From Limosilactobacillus oris DSM 4864 (lineage in GTDB: Bacteria > Bacillota > Bacilli > Lactobacillales > Lactobacillaceae): DNA of 46,168 nucleotides. Numbering within the stretch: the first letter of the stretch is position 1; each line of letters starts with the position of its first letter. Below the pieces are notes generated by a model. That model ran no database searches. It was not told the origin of the DNA and saw only the letters and a list, made by a program, of their open reading frames with translations. A program made the translations under genes and the position numbers. The stretch spans positions 1-46,168 of the forward strand of contig NZ_AZGE01000012.1 in the NCBI RefSeq assembly GCF_001434465.1. Reading direction: 5' to 3'. Shown here one piece after another: positions 16,817-25,374 of this stretch.

Positions 16817-18292
16817 CTATCTAACTTTTTGTGGATGACTCCGCAACGCTAATGGTACAACGATTAATAACGATAGCACAATCAGGACCACCGCCGCAAT
16901 GACGATGTTCCGGTAACCGCTGTACAAAATCTGCCGCATCGTTGGCACCAGCGCGTGGGGCAGCTGGTTAGCCGTCTCCGCGTTGGAGAGCTTGTTTAGC
17001 ATCCGCATCGTAATATCGCCGTGGTACTTTTGGACGCCCCGGAAGAGCTCCTGGTTTAAAATCACCCCGTAGACCGCCGCCATTAGGGTCTGGCTCAAAA
17101 TTCGCAAAAGGTAGCCCAGCGAGGTTGCAATCGGTACGTCGCGGAGTTCCGCGTCGGTCTGGACGCTGATTTGCAAAATGTTGAAGACCAGTCCGACGCC
17201 AAAACCTTCAAAGGCCCCCATCAGCAAAAGGAGCCAGAACGGCGCCCGCTGGCCACCCAGCAGGATGCCAACAAAGGCGATAAAGATCGTTGCTGCCCCG
17301 CAGGTGACTAGCCAGTACTTGCCCCAGCGGTCCTGGAGCAAAGGAACCAGCTCGGAGCCGATGAAGTTGGTCACGGCCCCGGGAATCTGGGTCATCCCCC
17401 CGAGGAGGGCGCTCAGACCCAGCAATCCCTGCGCCCACATCGGAATGTAGGTTACAAAGGCAATGAACGAGCCCCAGATAATCACGAAGAGCAGGAAGTC
17501 AATTACCAGTTCACGATTTTTAAACAGGCGGCTCGGCACGATCGGGTCGGCAGCCTGACTATCGACCCGCACCATCCAAACCAGGAGGAGCAGGCCAATG
17601 ACAAGGAGCAGGGTGACCAGCCAGCCGCTTGCACTGCCAATCAGCTGGACGGCCACTAGAATCGTCACCAGGCTCACCACCAGCAGACAGGCACCGAGGT
17701 AGTCAACCGGCTTCCCCGCCGCCTGCCGCTTGGGACTCTGGTAGAAAATTGCCACTAAGGTAATCGCTAGCAAAGCAATCGGGACGTTGACGTAGAAAAC
17801 CCAGTGCCAGCTCAGGGTATCCACAATCCAGCCACCGAGCAGGGGACCAATAATCGAGGCCGTTCCGAAACAGGCGCTGGAAATTCCGAGTACCGCGGCC
17901 CGTTTCCGCAGGTTCTGGTAAATCTCCGCGTAGACAATAAAGGGGATGGTGTTCATCCCCCCGGCCCCAATCCCCATCACGGTCCGGGCAATGATGAACC
18001 AGGTGATGTTTGGCGCCAGCCCTTGAAAGATAGCTCCGATGACAAACAGGACGGTAGCGGTGATGTAAGCCCGCTTGTTGCCCTGGTGCTCCCCCATCTT
18101 ACTCCACAGCGGGGTTGCTACCGCTATCCCGAGCAGGAAGGTGGCAACGATCCAGCCCATGTACTGTAAACCGTGCAGGTCACTGGTGATGGCAGGCAGA
18201 GCCGTATTGACAATCGTCGCGTCCATCCCCGCCATGATGTTTGAAAGGAGGAGCGCCCCCGTAACTAATGATCTTCGTCGGTGATTTTCCAA
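16817..18292 (-). CDS. DHA2 family MFS transporter (14 TM)
   Basis: This 491-residue major facilitator of the drug:H+ antiporter-2 group has an early Asp-containing helix (NIMAGMDATIVNTALPAI), a following GWIVATFLL helix, and SACFGTASIIGPLLGGWIVD (motif C). It probably exports toxic compounds, but its substrate is unknown. The start is TTG, with a strong AAGGAGGT six bases upstream. The terminator of the upstream glycosylase gene lies only about 30 bp before the start, so expression may depend on read-through or on a promoter inside that short stretch. Confidence 0.87.
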   Translation of the reverse strand: MENHRRRSLVTGALLLSNIMAGMDATIVNTALPAITSDLHGLQYMGWIVATFLLGIAVATPLWSKMGEHQGNKRAYITATVLFVIGAIFQGLAPNITWFIIARTVMGIGAGGMNTIPFIVYAEIYQNLRKRAAVLGISSACFGTASIIGPLLGGWIVDTLSWHWVFYVNVPIALLAITLVAIFYQSPKRQAAGKPVDYLGACLLVVSLVTILVAVQLIGSASGWLVTLLLVIGLLLLVWMVRVDSQAADPIVPSRLFKNRELVIDFLLFVIIWGSFIAFVTYIPMWAQGLLGLSALLGGMTQIPGAVTNFIGSELVPLLQDRWGKYWLVTCGAATIFIAFVGILLGGQRAPFWLLLLMGAFEGFGVGLVFNILQISVQTDAELRDVPIATSLGYLLRILSQTLMAAVYGVILNQELFRGVQKYHGDITMRMLNKLSNAETANQLPHALVPTMRQILYSGYRNIVIAAVVLIVLSLLIVVPLALRSHPQKVR

Positions 18293-18323
18293 ACTGTTAC
18301 CTCCTTAAATGCTTACTCTCTAC

Positions 18324-18358
18324 AAAAAAGAAGGGTTCCTAACATAAGACCCCTTCTG
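18324..18358 (-). terminator. Terminator between glycosylase and MFS genes
   Basis: On the minus strand AGAAGGGGT pairs with ACCCTTCT around a short loop and is followed by TTTTTT. It lies just after the glycosylase stop and about 30 bp upstream of the TTG start of the MFS gene, so it may act as an attenuator. Confidence 0.8.
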
Positions 18359-18363
18359 CTTAA

Positions 18364-19023
18364 TTATTCTTTCTTCACCCCGGCAGTCACCACTTGGCCC
18401 AGCTTCTGCCAGTCTGCCTGCACTGTTGGCAGGAGCCGTCGGGCATACAGGATTGCGGCCGGATGATACATCGGCACTAGGGTGTAATCGTCAGTCGACC
18501 ACTGGTAGCCCTTGCCGTCCGAAGCCGCCTGCTGAATCGGCCGCACCAGCTTTTGCCCGTGCAATTCACCGATGTTGGCGGTCGGTCCCAGCAAGCGTTG
18601 CAGGGCCGTATTACCAAGCGGCACGATAATCCGCGGCGCAACCGTTGCCAGCTCCCAGTCGAATAACGGTGCAAAGGCCAGCACCTCTTTTTTCGTCGGT
18701 GTCCGGTTCGGCCGCTTCTCGACCAGCTCACCGGTTTTCTTATCCCGCACCTGTTTAATGGAGTACGGTCGCTGGCGGACAACACTGGTGATGTAGGTAT
18801 TGTCCCGCGAATAGCCGATCGAGTTGAGGAGCTTCATCAGCTCCTGTCCTGAAGCCCCAGAGAACGGTATGTTCACCTGCTCTTCATGTCGGCCCGGCGC
18901 TTCACCGACCAGCATTATGTCCGGGTGCAGCGGTCCCTGCCCAGGGGTAAAACCCGCCAGCTGACGGCCAGCAGTCCGTTCCCGAACCTGTTTCAGTAGC
19001 TCTTGGGGGTATTTAATTATCAC
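18364..19023 (-). CDS. Uracil-DNA glycosylase superfamily protein
   Basis: This 219-residue protein has the uracil-DNA glycosylase fold motifs: motif I GEAPGRHEE with NIPFSGASG, a central IIVPLGNTAL strand, and motif II MYHPAA. Family 4 enzymes normally hold a [4Fe-4S] cluster through four cysteines; here no cysteine is present, so it is a cluster-free variant. A role in base excision repair is likely but not proven. The start is GTG, with AAGGTGAG upstream. It lies 24 bp after the ThrE gene on the same strand and ends at a terminator. Confidence 0.83.
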   Translation of the reverse strand: MIIKYPQELLKQVRERTAGRQLAGFTPGQGPLHPDIMLVGEAPGRHEEQVNIPFSGASGQELMKLLNSIGYSRDNTYITSVVRQRPYSIKQVRDKKTGELVEKRPNRTPTKKEVLAFAPLFDWELATVAPRIIVPLGNTALQRLLGPTANIGELHGQKLVRPIQQAASDGKGYQWSTDDYTLVPMYHPAAILYARRLLPTVQADWQKLGQVVTAGVKKE

Positions 19024-19047
19024 TCTAGCTCACCTTGTTTCACCATT

Positions 19048-20415
19048 CTAGCCATTATGCCGCCATTTCGTATCCGTGATAATTCGGGCGGTGATTAGCC
19101 CCAGCGGGAGGAAAATCACGATCAGCAGTGCCTTCGTCAGCCAGAGGGCCCCCACGCTAATGGAGGTTAGGCCGATATTATACATCGCCCGGTACATGTA
19201 CAGCCCCGGCACCATGATGACAATCGACGGTACGGTAATCGAAATCTGCGGGTAGCGAACCTTACGTTTAACAATCCAGGCTAACAGCCCCGCAATCATC
19301 GCCCCGACAAAGGCCGCTGGTCCCGCCGGAATCTGGGCTAGGTCGACCAGCTCTAGGCGGGTCGTGTTGGCCACCGCGCCAATCAAACCGGCTAGGGCCG
19401 CCATCTTAGGGGTACTGTTAAACATGATTGAGAAGCCGAAGACCCCGCAAAAGCTGGCCGGCAAGCGCAGCAGCATGTAGACCAGCGGGGTCAGCGCCAG
19501 GTGGGGAAAGTTCTCTGGCCGGAGGTTTACCGCCATCGCCACTACCCAGCCGACCAGGGTCGCCACGACAACAATCAACGCGGCGTATGCCAACCGCTCA
19601 AGGCCCGACCGCATATCGAGCTTAGACAGGTCCAAGCCGCTGGTAATGAAGGGAAAGCCGGGGATGACGAAGAGCATCGCCCCGATATAGCCGGCCTCAT
19701 GGCGGGAACTAACATGGAAACCGAATTGCAAGACTGTCAGCGCCAGCAAGTAGCTCAGGCAGGCCACAGCGACCGCGACTCCGATTCCAGCAAACATGGT
19801 AATGTGCCGGTCGCTCATCTTCCGCCGGACGTAATTTCCCAGGCCAGCCCCGATAAAGCTGCAGATCATCTCGACCGGGCCGCCACCGAGGAGAAAAACG
19901 AAGGCGCTGCAAGCCAGTGCCGCCGCTAATCCCACCTGGTAGGGAGCATATTTTCCCCGCGAATGGGTAATATTTTCCAGCCGGGCATGAATATCACCAA
20001 TGGTCATCGTGTCGCCGTGTTCATCGAAGTCCTGAACAAACTGTTCCATATATGACAGCTTCGTCGTGTTGACCCCGGTCGTCGGTAGTGACAGGGCCTG
20101 CGTGTAACTATGATGGGCGTCCATGCAGGTATACTCCAGGGACACCAGACCAATATCGACCGAACAGGTCATCTTTAACTTGCGGGCAATAATGTTCATT
20201 GAATCACGAACTCGCCAGGCTCCGGTCCCGTACGACAACATCATCAAGCCAATTCGGCCCACAATGGCAGCCCGTTCGACCAGGTTGGCCTCGCTTGCCG
20301 GGGTAAAATTATCGTTGGTAAAGAAATCATGCCAAGGAATGGCCATGTGGTGCTTGTTGGATAAGTGGGGTGTTGGTTGAAATTCGTCTGACAGCAACTC
20401 GTCTTCCTTGCTCAT
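19048..20415 (-). CDS. thrE: ThrE-type threonine/serine exporter (fused domains)
   Basis: This 455-residue membrane protein carries both halves of the ThrE exporter: an N-terminal cytoplasmic/membrane domain (DUF1212; about residues 45-300) and the C-terminal DUF3815-like membrane domain (about 310-450). About ten transmembrane helices are visible, including IPGFPFITSGLDL, a block seen in this family. It would export threonine or serine with the proton gradient. A soluble N-terminal stretch of about 45 residues precedes the domain. The ATG follows GGAGGG. The glycosylase gene follows 24 bp downstream. Confidence 0.85.
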   Translation of the reverse strand: MSKEDELLSDEFQPTPHLSNKHHMAIPWHDFFTNDNFTPASEANLVERAAIVGRIGLMMLSYGTGAWRVRDSMNIIARKLKMTCSVDIGLVSLEYTCMDAHHSYTQALSLPTTGVNTTKLSYMEQFVQDFDEHGDTMTIGDIHARLENITHSRGKYAPYQVGLAAALACSAFVFLLGGGPVEMICSFIGAGLGNYVRRKMSDRHITMFAGIGVAVAVACLSYLLALTVLQFGFHVSSRHEAGYIGAMLFVIPGFPFITSGLDLSKLDMRSGLERLAYAALIVVVATLVGWVVAMAVNLRPENFPHLALTPLVYMLLRLPASFCGVFGFSIMFNSTPKMAALAGLIGAVANTTRLELVDLAQIPAGPAAFVGAMIAGLLAWIVKRKVRYPQISITVPSIVIMVPGLYMYRAMYNIGLTSISVGALWLTKALLIVIFLPLGLITARIITDTKWRHNG

Positions 20416-20499
20416 AAAAAGCGTTCCCTCCGCTAATGTAATTGTCCTCTATCATTCACAATTATCATTATACGTCCCTTGTCAACTTTGCTTAGAAAA

Positions 20500-21378
20500 T
20501 CACTTGAGTTCTTTGAGACGGTCAACAAGGGTTTCCTCTTCTGGGCTGAGGACGTACCCCTCCCGAACCGCCACGGAAATCGTAAAGCTGACTGGGATCG
20601 GGTCCTGGATGTCAAGGGCAACGATCCCTGGTTCGTTTTGAATGGCGTTTTTAACCATCAGGCTGATACCAAAGTCTTGGCGGACCAGCTCCTTGATCCA
20701 GGAAATGTCCGGCATCCGGTAGGCAACCATCTGGGGCTTGATCCCGGCATAGGTACAGTAGGCCTGCAAGGCAGCGTAGTGGACGTACTGGTGGTCAAAG
20801 TTGACAAAGCGTTCGTCCGCCAGCTCCTTAAAGGAAACTGCCCCGCGTTTAGCCAGGGGATGGTGGTCACTAACAATAATGTTAAACGGCAGGCTCGTCA
20901 CCAGGTGGGCATAAATCCCCGGTTCATCAATCAGGTTGTTAGAACCGAGTACCGCAATGTCGATTTTACCGTCCTGCAGCTGTTTAAGGAGGTCGTGGGA
21001 GCCGACCGAAACGATTTTCAACCGCTGCAGCAGGTCATCGGGCAGACTCTCCACCAGTTGGGAAATTGCCATTTTCCCGATGATTGGCGGCAGGCCAAAG
21101 CGAATCTGCCGCTTATTGGCCCGGCTAATTTCCTGGTGGGCCAGGTCGATTTTCTTGTTAATCAGCTTGGCATTTTCGAAAAGCATCATCCCGCTGCGGG
21201 TGACCATCTCGTCCCGGTGGACCCGGTCCTTTCGAATCAGCTGGGTATTGAATTCACGTTCCAGCCGTTGGATCGACTGGGTGATCGTCGGTTGGGAAAC
21301 TTTAAACAGCTTGGCCACCTGGGTATAGTTTTTATATTTAACCAGTGCCACAAAGTACTGGAGATCACGGGTATTCAT
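20500..21378 (-). CDS. LysR family regulator, MleR-like paralogue
   Basis: This 292-residue regulator has an N-terminal LysR helix-turn-helix (YTQVAKLFKVSQPTITQSIQ) and a substrate-binding domain. It is clearly related to the MleR-type protein at 40217, sharing the IRFGLPPIIG block and a matching layout. I start at the ATG at 21378 (MNTRDLQYF), preceded by AAAGGGG; the longer reading frame upstream has no ribosome site and no counterpart in LysR proteins. It is divergent from the AraC regulator, which is followed by ttdAB, so it may control the tartrate/fumarate genes. The effector is probably a dicarboxylate (inference). Confidence 0.85.
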   Translation of the reverse strand: MNTRDLQYFVALVKYKNYTQVAKLFKVSQPTITQSIQRLEREFNTQLIRKDRVHRDEMVTRSGMMLFENAKLINKKIDLAHQEISRANKRQIRFGLPPIIGKMAISQLVESLPDDLLQRLKIVSVGSHDLLKQLQDGKIDIAVLGSNNLIDEPGIYAHLVTSLPFNIIVSDHHPLAKRGAVSFKELADERFVNFDHQYVHYAALQAYCTYAGIKPQMVAYRMPDISWIKELVRQDFGISLMVKNAIQNEPGIVALDIQDPIPVSFTISVAVREGYVLSPEEETLVDRLKELK

Positions 21379-21447
21379 TGTTCTCATCCCCTTTACGCTA
21401 ACAATCTTACGCCAAAAGCGCTGGAAAAGAAAAGGAAAAATCATAAT

Positions 21448-21477
21448 TTGCCGTCAGGGGGTGGAGTGGCTTATAAT
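21448..21477 (+). promoter_or_regulatory. Promoter of the AraC gene
   Basis: TTGCCG (21448-21453) and TATAAT (21472-21477) are spaced by 18 bp. AAAGGAGG follows at about 21482 as the ribosome site. The region is shared with the divergent LysR gene. Confidence 0.6.
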
Positions 21478-21501
21478 TAAGGTGAAAGGAGGCCCGCGGG
21501 T

Positions 21502-22500
21502 ATGGCCCTATCCCAACCAATTTCTGACTACTTCGACCAGCTGATCTATGCGATCGGTAACTATCACTACAACTGGCATCCCAGCTGCGAACTGTTGATG
21601 GTAATCCAGGGGCGGTTAACTATCAACGTCGAGGGCTACCAGTTCCAACTGGCGCCCCATGATTTAATCCTGGTGAACGCCAACCAGGGGCACGCTACTC
21701 TGGCGGCAGTTCCTAACACGGTGGCAATCCGCACCCACATTGACCCCCGCTTTTACCAGGAGCAGGGAGTCCAGCTAAACCGGGGCGAATTCCGCCTAAA
21801 CTCCGCGCTGGTGCCCCACCATCCCCTTTATTCGCAGCTACGGCAGGCGATCGCCCGGATGGACCTGGCAGCTAACCCCTTTGAGAAAAACAGTGCCGCA
21901 TTCGCGCTCACCGGCTTATTGTATGACCACTTTTTTGTTCCAGCTGCTCATGATCACCTGCCCCACCAGCAGCGCAGCGCCCAGTTTACCCAGCTAGCGA
22001 AGGAAATCCAGCTCCACTACCAAGAACCCCTTAGCCTTGGTCAGCTCGCTGACCAAGTTGGCTACTCCAAGCCTTACTTTTCCAAGAGTTTCAAACAGCA
22101 CTTCGGGATTGGCTTCTATGAATACCTGACCCGCGAACGGCTCCAGCACGCCCTCAGTGAATTAAATACTTCTTCGGCTAAGATTAGTACGATTGCCCTC
22201 GCCAACGGCTTTACCGAGATCAAGTCCTTCAACCTCGCCTTCAAAAAGCACTTTGGAATTACCCCCTCTGCCTACCAGGCCAAGTTTTCGCCCCAGCTCA
22301 AAACGGTCGACGTCCGCTTCCAGCAGGCCCTTTCCGCGGAGCAAGCCGCGGCCGCTAAGCAGGAACTCCGCCAGCTTTTGGCCCCCAAGCCCAGAGAAGC
22401 AGCTGTTCCGTCCTGTGACGATTGCACCTTCAAGCAGGATGGCCTGCGCTATCACCAACTCAAGGCCGAATTACAAAAGCTACTCGATGATAAAAAATGA
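21502..22500 (+). CDS. AraC family regulator with cupin sensor domain
   Basis: This 332-residue protein has an N-terminal cupin-like ligand domain (about 15-130) and a tandem helix-turn-helix AraC domain (about 165-262) with the LADQVGYSKPYFSKSFKQ and IALANGFTEIKSFNLAFKKH helices. About 70 further residues after the DNA-binding domain include a Cys pair (SCDDC) and a charged helix, which is unusual for the family. GGAGG lies nine bases before the ATG. A strong terminator separates it from ttdAB, so it may act on them rather than being co-transcribed. Confidence 0.85.
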   Translation: MALSQPISDYFDQLIYAIGNYHYNWHPSCELLMVIQGRLTINVEGYQFQLAPHDLILVNANQGHATLAAVPNTVAIRTHIDPRFYQEQGVQLNRGEFRLNSALVPHHPLYSQLRQAIARMDLAANPFEKNSAAFALTGLLYDHFFVPAAHDHLPHQQRSAQFTQLAKEIQLHYQEPLSLGQLADQVGYSKPYFSKSFKQHFGIGFYEYLTRERLQHALSELNTSSAKISTIALANGFTEIKSFNLAFKKHFGITPSAYQAKFSPQLKTVDVRFQQALSAEQAAAAKQELRQLLAPKPREAAVPSCDDCTFKQDGLRYHQLKAELQKLLDDKK

Positions 22501-22544
22501 CCTACCAAGTTATTGACCCGTTCAATTAACAATTAAATCTTCCC

Positions 22545-22591
22545 GGCCTAGCGGTTGACTGGTTCACGGTCAGGCTGCTAGGCCTTTTTTA
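22545..22591 (+). terminator. Terminator after the AraC gene
   Basis: GGCCTAGC (22545-22552) pairs with GCTAGGCC (22577-22584) and is followed by TTTTTT. It isolates the AraC gene from ttdA. The 134 bp between it and ttdA hold a possible -10 CATAAT (22692) but no clear -35. Confidence 0.88.
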
Positions 22592-22725
22592 TCCTCCGGG
22601 GTTGCCAAGACGGCTCTAGTTTCCCGCCCGTCCGCATTTGCACCGCCCCAAATTCATTAACGACTGCATAGCTAGTTTGTGGCGGCTGGCACATAATGGG
22701 AACTGAAATTAAGGAGGGAATTCTT

Positions 22726-23646
22726 ATGCAGTACACCTATACCGAACCAACGCTAAGCAAGAAGGGCGCCCAGCTGCGCGATCTGCTGGTTAAATACCTT
22801 GATATCTTTAGCCACCGGCTCCCCGATGACGTTACCAAAAAATTAGTTGAGTATTCTAAGATTGAGGTCGATCCACTCCAAAAGATCGTTTACGACACGA
22901 TGATGGAGAACCAGCGGCTGGCGGCCGAAGCGGACGTGCCGAGTTGCCAGGATACCGGGACCCTGCAATTCTTCGTCAAGGTCGGCACCAAGTTTCCACT
23001 GATTGACGAACTGAACGAAATCCTGGTTGATGCGACCTACCAGGCAACCAAAATTGCCCCACTGCGGACCAACGCCGTTCAGACCTTTGATGAATACAAC
23101 ACCAACATCAACATTGGGGATGGGATCCCAGGGATTTTCACCCAGTTGGTTCCCCACAGTTCCGACATTGAAATTTACCCTTACATGGCCGGTGGGGGCT
23201 GCACCCTGCCTGGGGTCGCTAAAGTCTTAATGCCCGGCGAAGGTTACGAAGGGGTCACTCGGTTTGTCATGGACCGGATGACAACCTACGGGGTTAATGC
23301 CTGCCCGCCACTGCTCGTCGGGGTCGGAATTGGGACCTCCGTTGAAACCGCCGCGATGAACTCCAAGCTGGCCCTGCTCCGGCGGGTTGACTCATACAGC
23401 ACCAATAAGCGGGCTGCCAAGATGGAACACCTGCTGGAAGACGGGATTAATGCGATTGGCCTGGGTCCCCAGGGCTTCGGCGGCAAGAAATCCGTTATGG
23501 GCGTCAACATCATTAATACCGCCCGCCACCCATCGGTAATTGGGGTTGGGGTCAGCACCGGTTGCTGGTCCCACCGGCGGGGCTTAATCAAGCTCGACCA
23601 AGATTTAAACTACGAACTACCAATGAACAAGGGAGTTGAACTATAA
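22726..23646 (+). CDS. ttdA: L(+)-tartrate dehydratase / class I fumarase alpha subunit
   Basis: This 306-residue subunit holds the [4Fe-4S] catalytic part of the two-subunit class I hydro-lyases. Conserved blocks are SCQDTGT, GGGCTLPG (around the second Cys) and NACPPLLVGVGIG (third Cys), the likely cluster ligands. It dehydrates L-tartrate to oxaloacetate, or malate/fumarate if it is a fumarase; sequence alone does not decide. The start is the ATG at 22726, with AAGGAGGG upstream; an ATG ten codons earlier lacks a ribosome site. ttdB follows after 1 bp. Confidence 0.9.
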   Translation: MQYTYTEPTLSKKGAQLRDLLVKYLDIFSHRLPDDVTKKLVEYSKIEVDPLQKIVYDTMMENQRLAAEADVPSCQDTGTLQFFVKVGTKFPLIDELNEILVDATYQATKIAPLRTNAVQTFDEYNTNINIGDGIPGIFTQLVPHSSDIEIYPYMAGGGCTLPGVAKVLMPGEGYEGVTRFVMDRMTTYGVNACPPLLVGVGIGTSVETAAMNSKLALLRRVDSYSTNKRAAKMEHLLEDGINAIGLGPQGFGGKKSVMGVNIINTARHPSVIGVGVSTGCWSHRRGLIKLDQDLNYELPMNKGVEL

Positions 23647-23647
23647 A

Positions 23648-24259
23648 ATGAAGACCTATCATTTAACCACACCAATTTCCGCTGACGATATTAAAGACAT
23701 TCGGATTGGCGACATTGTCTACCTCACCGGGACAATGGTTACCTGCCGGGATGACGGTCACCGGCGGGTCGTCAAGGAGGGGCTGGCGATGCCCGTGGAC
23801 GTCGAGGACAAGGCAATCCTCCACGCCGGGCCGATCATCAAATACTTGCCTAACGACCAGTACGAGATGGTTGCCGTCGGTCCCACGACCTCTATGCGGA
23901 TGGAAATGTTTGAAGAAGAGTTCGTTCACAAGACCGGCGTCCGCCTAATCATTGGTAAGGGCAGCATGGGGCCGGGAACCGCGCGGGCCTGCAAGAATGA
24001 CAAGGCCCTCCAGCTAGTTTACCCAGCCGGAAACGCCGTCTACGCTGCCAAGCACGTAGAAAAAATTGTTGACGCCAAGTGGACTGATCTGGGGATGCCG
24101 GAAACGCTCTGGGTATGCAAGGTCAAAGACTTCGGTCCCCTGATTGTCACGATTGACACGAATGGCGACAACTTCTTTGACGCCAAGAAGGCCGAGTTCA
24201 ACCGGCGCAAGGAAGAACAGATCAAGAAGATTAGTGAACAGGTGCAGTTTATTAAGTAG
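23648..24259 (+). CDS. ttdB: L(+)-tartrate dehydratase / class I fumarase beta subunit
   Basis: This 203-residue subunit corresponds to the C-terminal (swivelling) domain of class I fumarases. It includes the GPTTSMRME motif and the GKGSMGPGT block typical of the beta subunit. It pairs with TtdA to form the active heteromer in the cytoplasm. The ATG lies 1 bp after the ttdA stop, and AGGGAG inside the end of ttdA is the ribosome site. A TTG four codons upstream is in frame but badly placed. Oxaloacetate or fumarate from it would feed the reductive branch encoded at 34-38 kb. Confidence 0.9.
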   Translation: MKTYHLTTPISADDIKDIRIGDIVYLTGTMVTCRDDGHRRVVKEGLAMPVDVEDKAILHAGPIIKYLPNDQYEMVAVGPTTSMRMEMFEEEFVHKTGVRLIIGKGSMGPGTARACKNDKALQLVYPAGNAVYAAKHVEKIVDAKWTDLGMPETLWVCKVKDFGPLIVTIDTNGDNFFDAKKAEFNRRKEEQIKKISEQVQFIK

Positions 24260-24260
24260 G

Positions 24261-24412
24261 AAGTGGGAGTGGTACAGAACTAGCTTGCTAGTTCGTCTTA
24301 CCACCCCCGCAAGGCTTGCTACGCCGCGTAGCAAGCCTTGCGGGGGTGGTCAAGCACTGGTGAATCAGTGCTTGACCTGCCAGCCAGCTACTGCGCTGCT
24401 GCATTACTATCT
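24261..24412 (+). repeat. Convergent-junction repeat, copy B (divergent form)
   Basis: This copy begins 2 bp after the ttdB stop. It keeps the GAACTAG/CTAGTTC hairpin, the CCAGCCAGCTACTGCGCT core and the order of parts, but lacks the terminator tail. Its second hairpin has become a perfect 23-bp inverted repeat (24301-24323 with 24327-24349, 3-nt loop). The third hairpin reads GTCAAGCACTG / CAGTGCTTGAC (24349-24376). It keeps full pairing although half of its bases differ from copy A. From 24413 to 24548 I see no gene; 24513-24555 holds three AAGTATAAA repeats. Confidence 0.85.
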
Positions 24413-24548
24413 TTGTACGTTGGCGCGGCACGCGTCGGCCAAGCGTCTGTACCTAGACACTAGCCCTGTGCTGGTGAACACGTTAATGGAAGTGTGAGCC
24501 AGCTCCTGGGCAAAAAGTATAAAGAAGTATAAAAGAATTCAAAAGTAT

Positions 24549-24585
24549 AAAAGGCACAGACTCGCAACCGAATCTGTGCCTTTTA
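24549..24585. terminator. Terminator of the cit operon
   Basis: AAAAGGCACAGA pairs with TCTGTGCCTTTT (stem extended by CTC/GAA-like pairs) at the end of the alpha/beta hydrolase gene on the minus strand, with T-rich sequence on both sides. It is the last terminator of the citM-to-hydrolase unit. Confidence 0.88.
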
Positions 24586-25374
24586 TTAGTGTTCCTTCAA
24601 AAATTCCATCATCAGCTTATTAAAGGTCCCGGCCTGCTCCGCCATCACCACGTGGCCGGACTGGTCAACCGCCTGGTGGCTGACGTACTCCGGATTAGCC
24701 GCCGCCATCATCTCGGCAAAGCGACCGTCAAAGTAAGGACTCTGGTTAGCCGTCACCAGGAGAAGCGGAGTCGAGGCAGCTTCAACCGCCGTTCGCCAAT
24801 CCTTCTTTGCGTGGTCGTATAGTAAGGGCAAGTTGTCAGCCCGCACAAAGGGAAACATTTCCTTTTCTGGAGCCAGTTGGTTCAAGACCTGCTTGGGTAC
24901 CCCGTTCAACGTTTCCCGGACATTGCCATGCTCCTTGAGCTTGAGCCGGTAGGATGCCCGGGTGATGTCCATGTAGCCATAGGGCCATTTGGCTGTATTT
25001 AGCATCTTGGGCGACTGGTCAATCGCGATTGCCCCCCGGACCGGAAAATCCGGATAATGCTGGAGGAAGCCGTATATTTCTGCCGCCCCCATCGAGTGCC
25101 CGATCAGAAACGGCCGTTCGATGTTCAAGCCAACTAGCAATTCATGGAGGTCAGCAATCAGCCGGTCCACTGAAGCCAGGCCAGCAGTGTGTCCCGACGC
25201 ACCATGGTTGCGCTGGTCATAACTCACCACCTGGTAACCGTTTGCCAGCAGCTCGGGTACCTGAAGACACCAAATTTGCTGGTAGCCACCGAAACCATGG
25301 ATGAGGACGACCGGCTGCCCAGTACCTTGAACTTGGTAATTTAACTGGACGCCATCGCTAGTCTGAAAGTCCAT
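24586..25374 (-). CDS. Alpha/beta hydrolase at the end of the cit cluster
   Basis: This 262-residue hydrolase has HGFGG (oxyanion region), GHSMGA with the nucleophile Ser, and the final SGHVVM His. It overlaps the citXG end by 17 bp, with GGAGG nine bases upstream of its ATG inside citXG, so translation is coupled. A hydrolase is not part of the known citrate lyase pathway. It could be a thioesterase or deacylase acting on the acetyl-ACP or prosthetic group, but this is only suggested by position. Confidence 0.83.
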   Translation of the reverse strand: MDFQTSDGVQLNYQVQGTGQPVVLIHGFGGYQQIWCLQVPELLANGYQVVSYDQRNHGASGHTAGLASVDRLIADLHELLVGLNIERPFLIGHSMGAAEIYGFLQHYPDFPVRGAIAIDQSPKMLNTAKWPYGYMDITRASYRLKLKEHGNVRETLNGVPKQVLNQLAPEKEMFPFVRADNLPLLYDHAKKDWRTAVEAASTPLLLVTANQSPYFDGRFAEMMAAANPEYVSHQAVDQSGHVVMAEQAGTFNKLMMEFLKEH

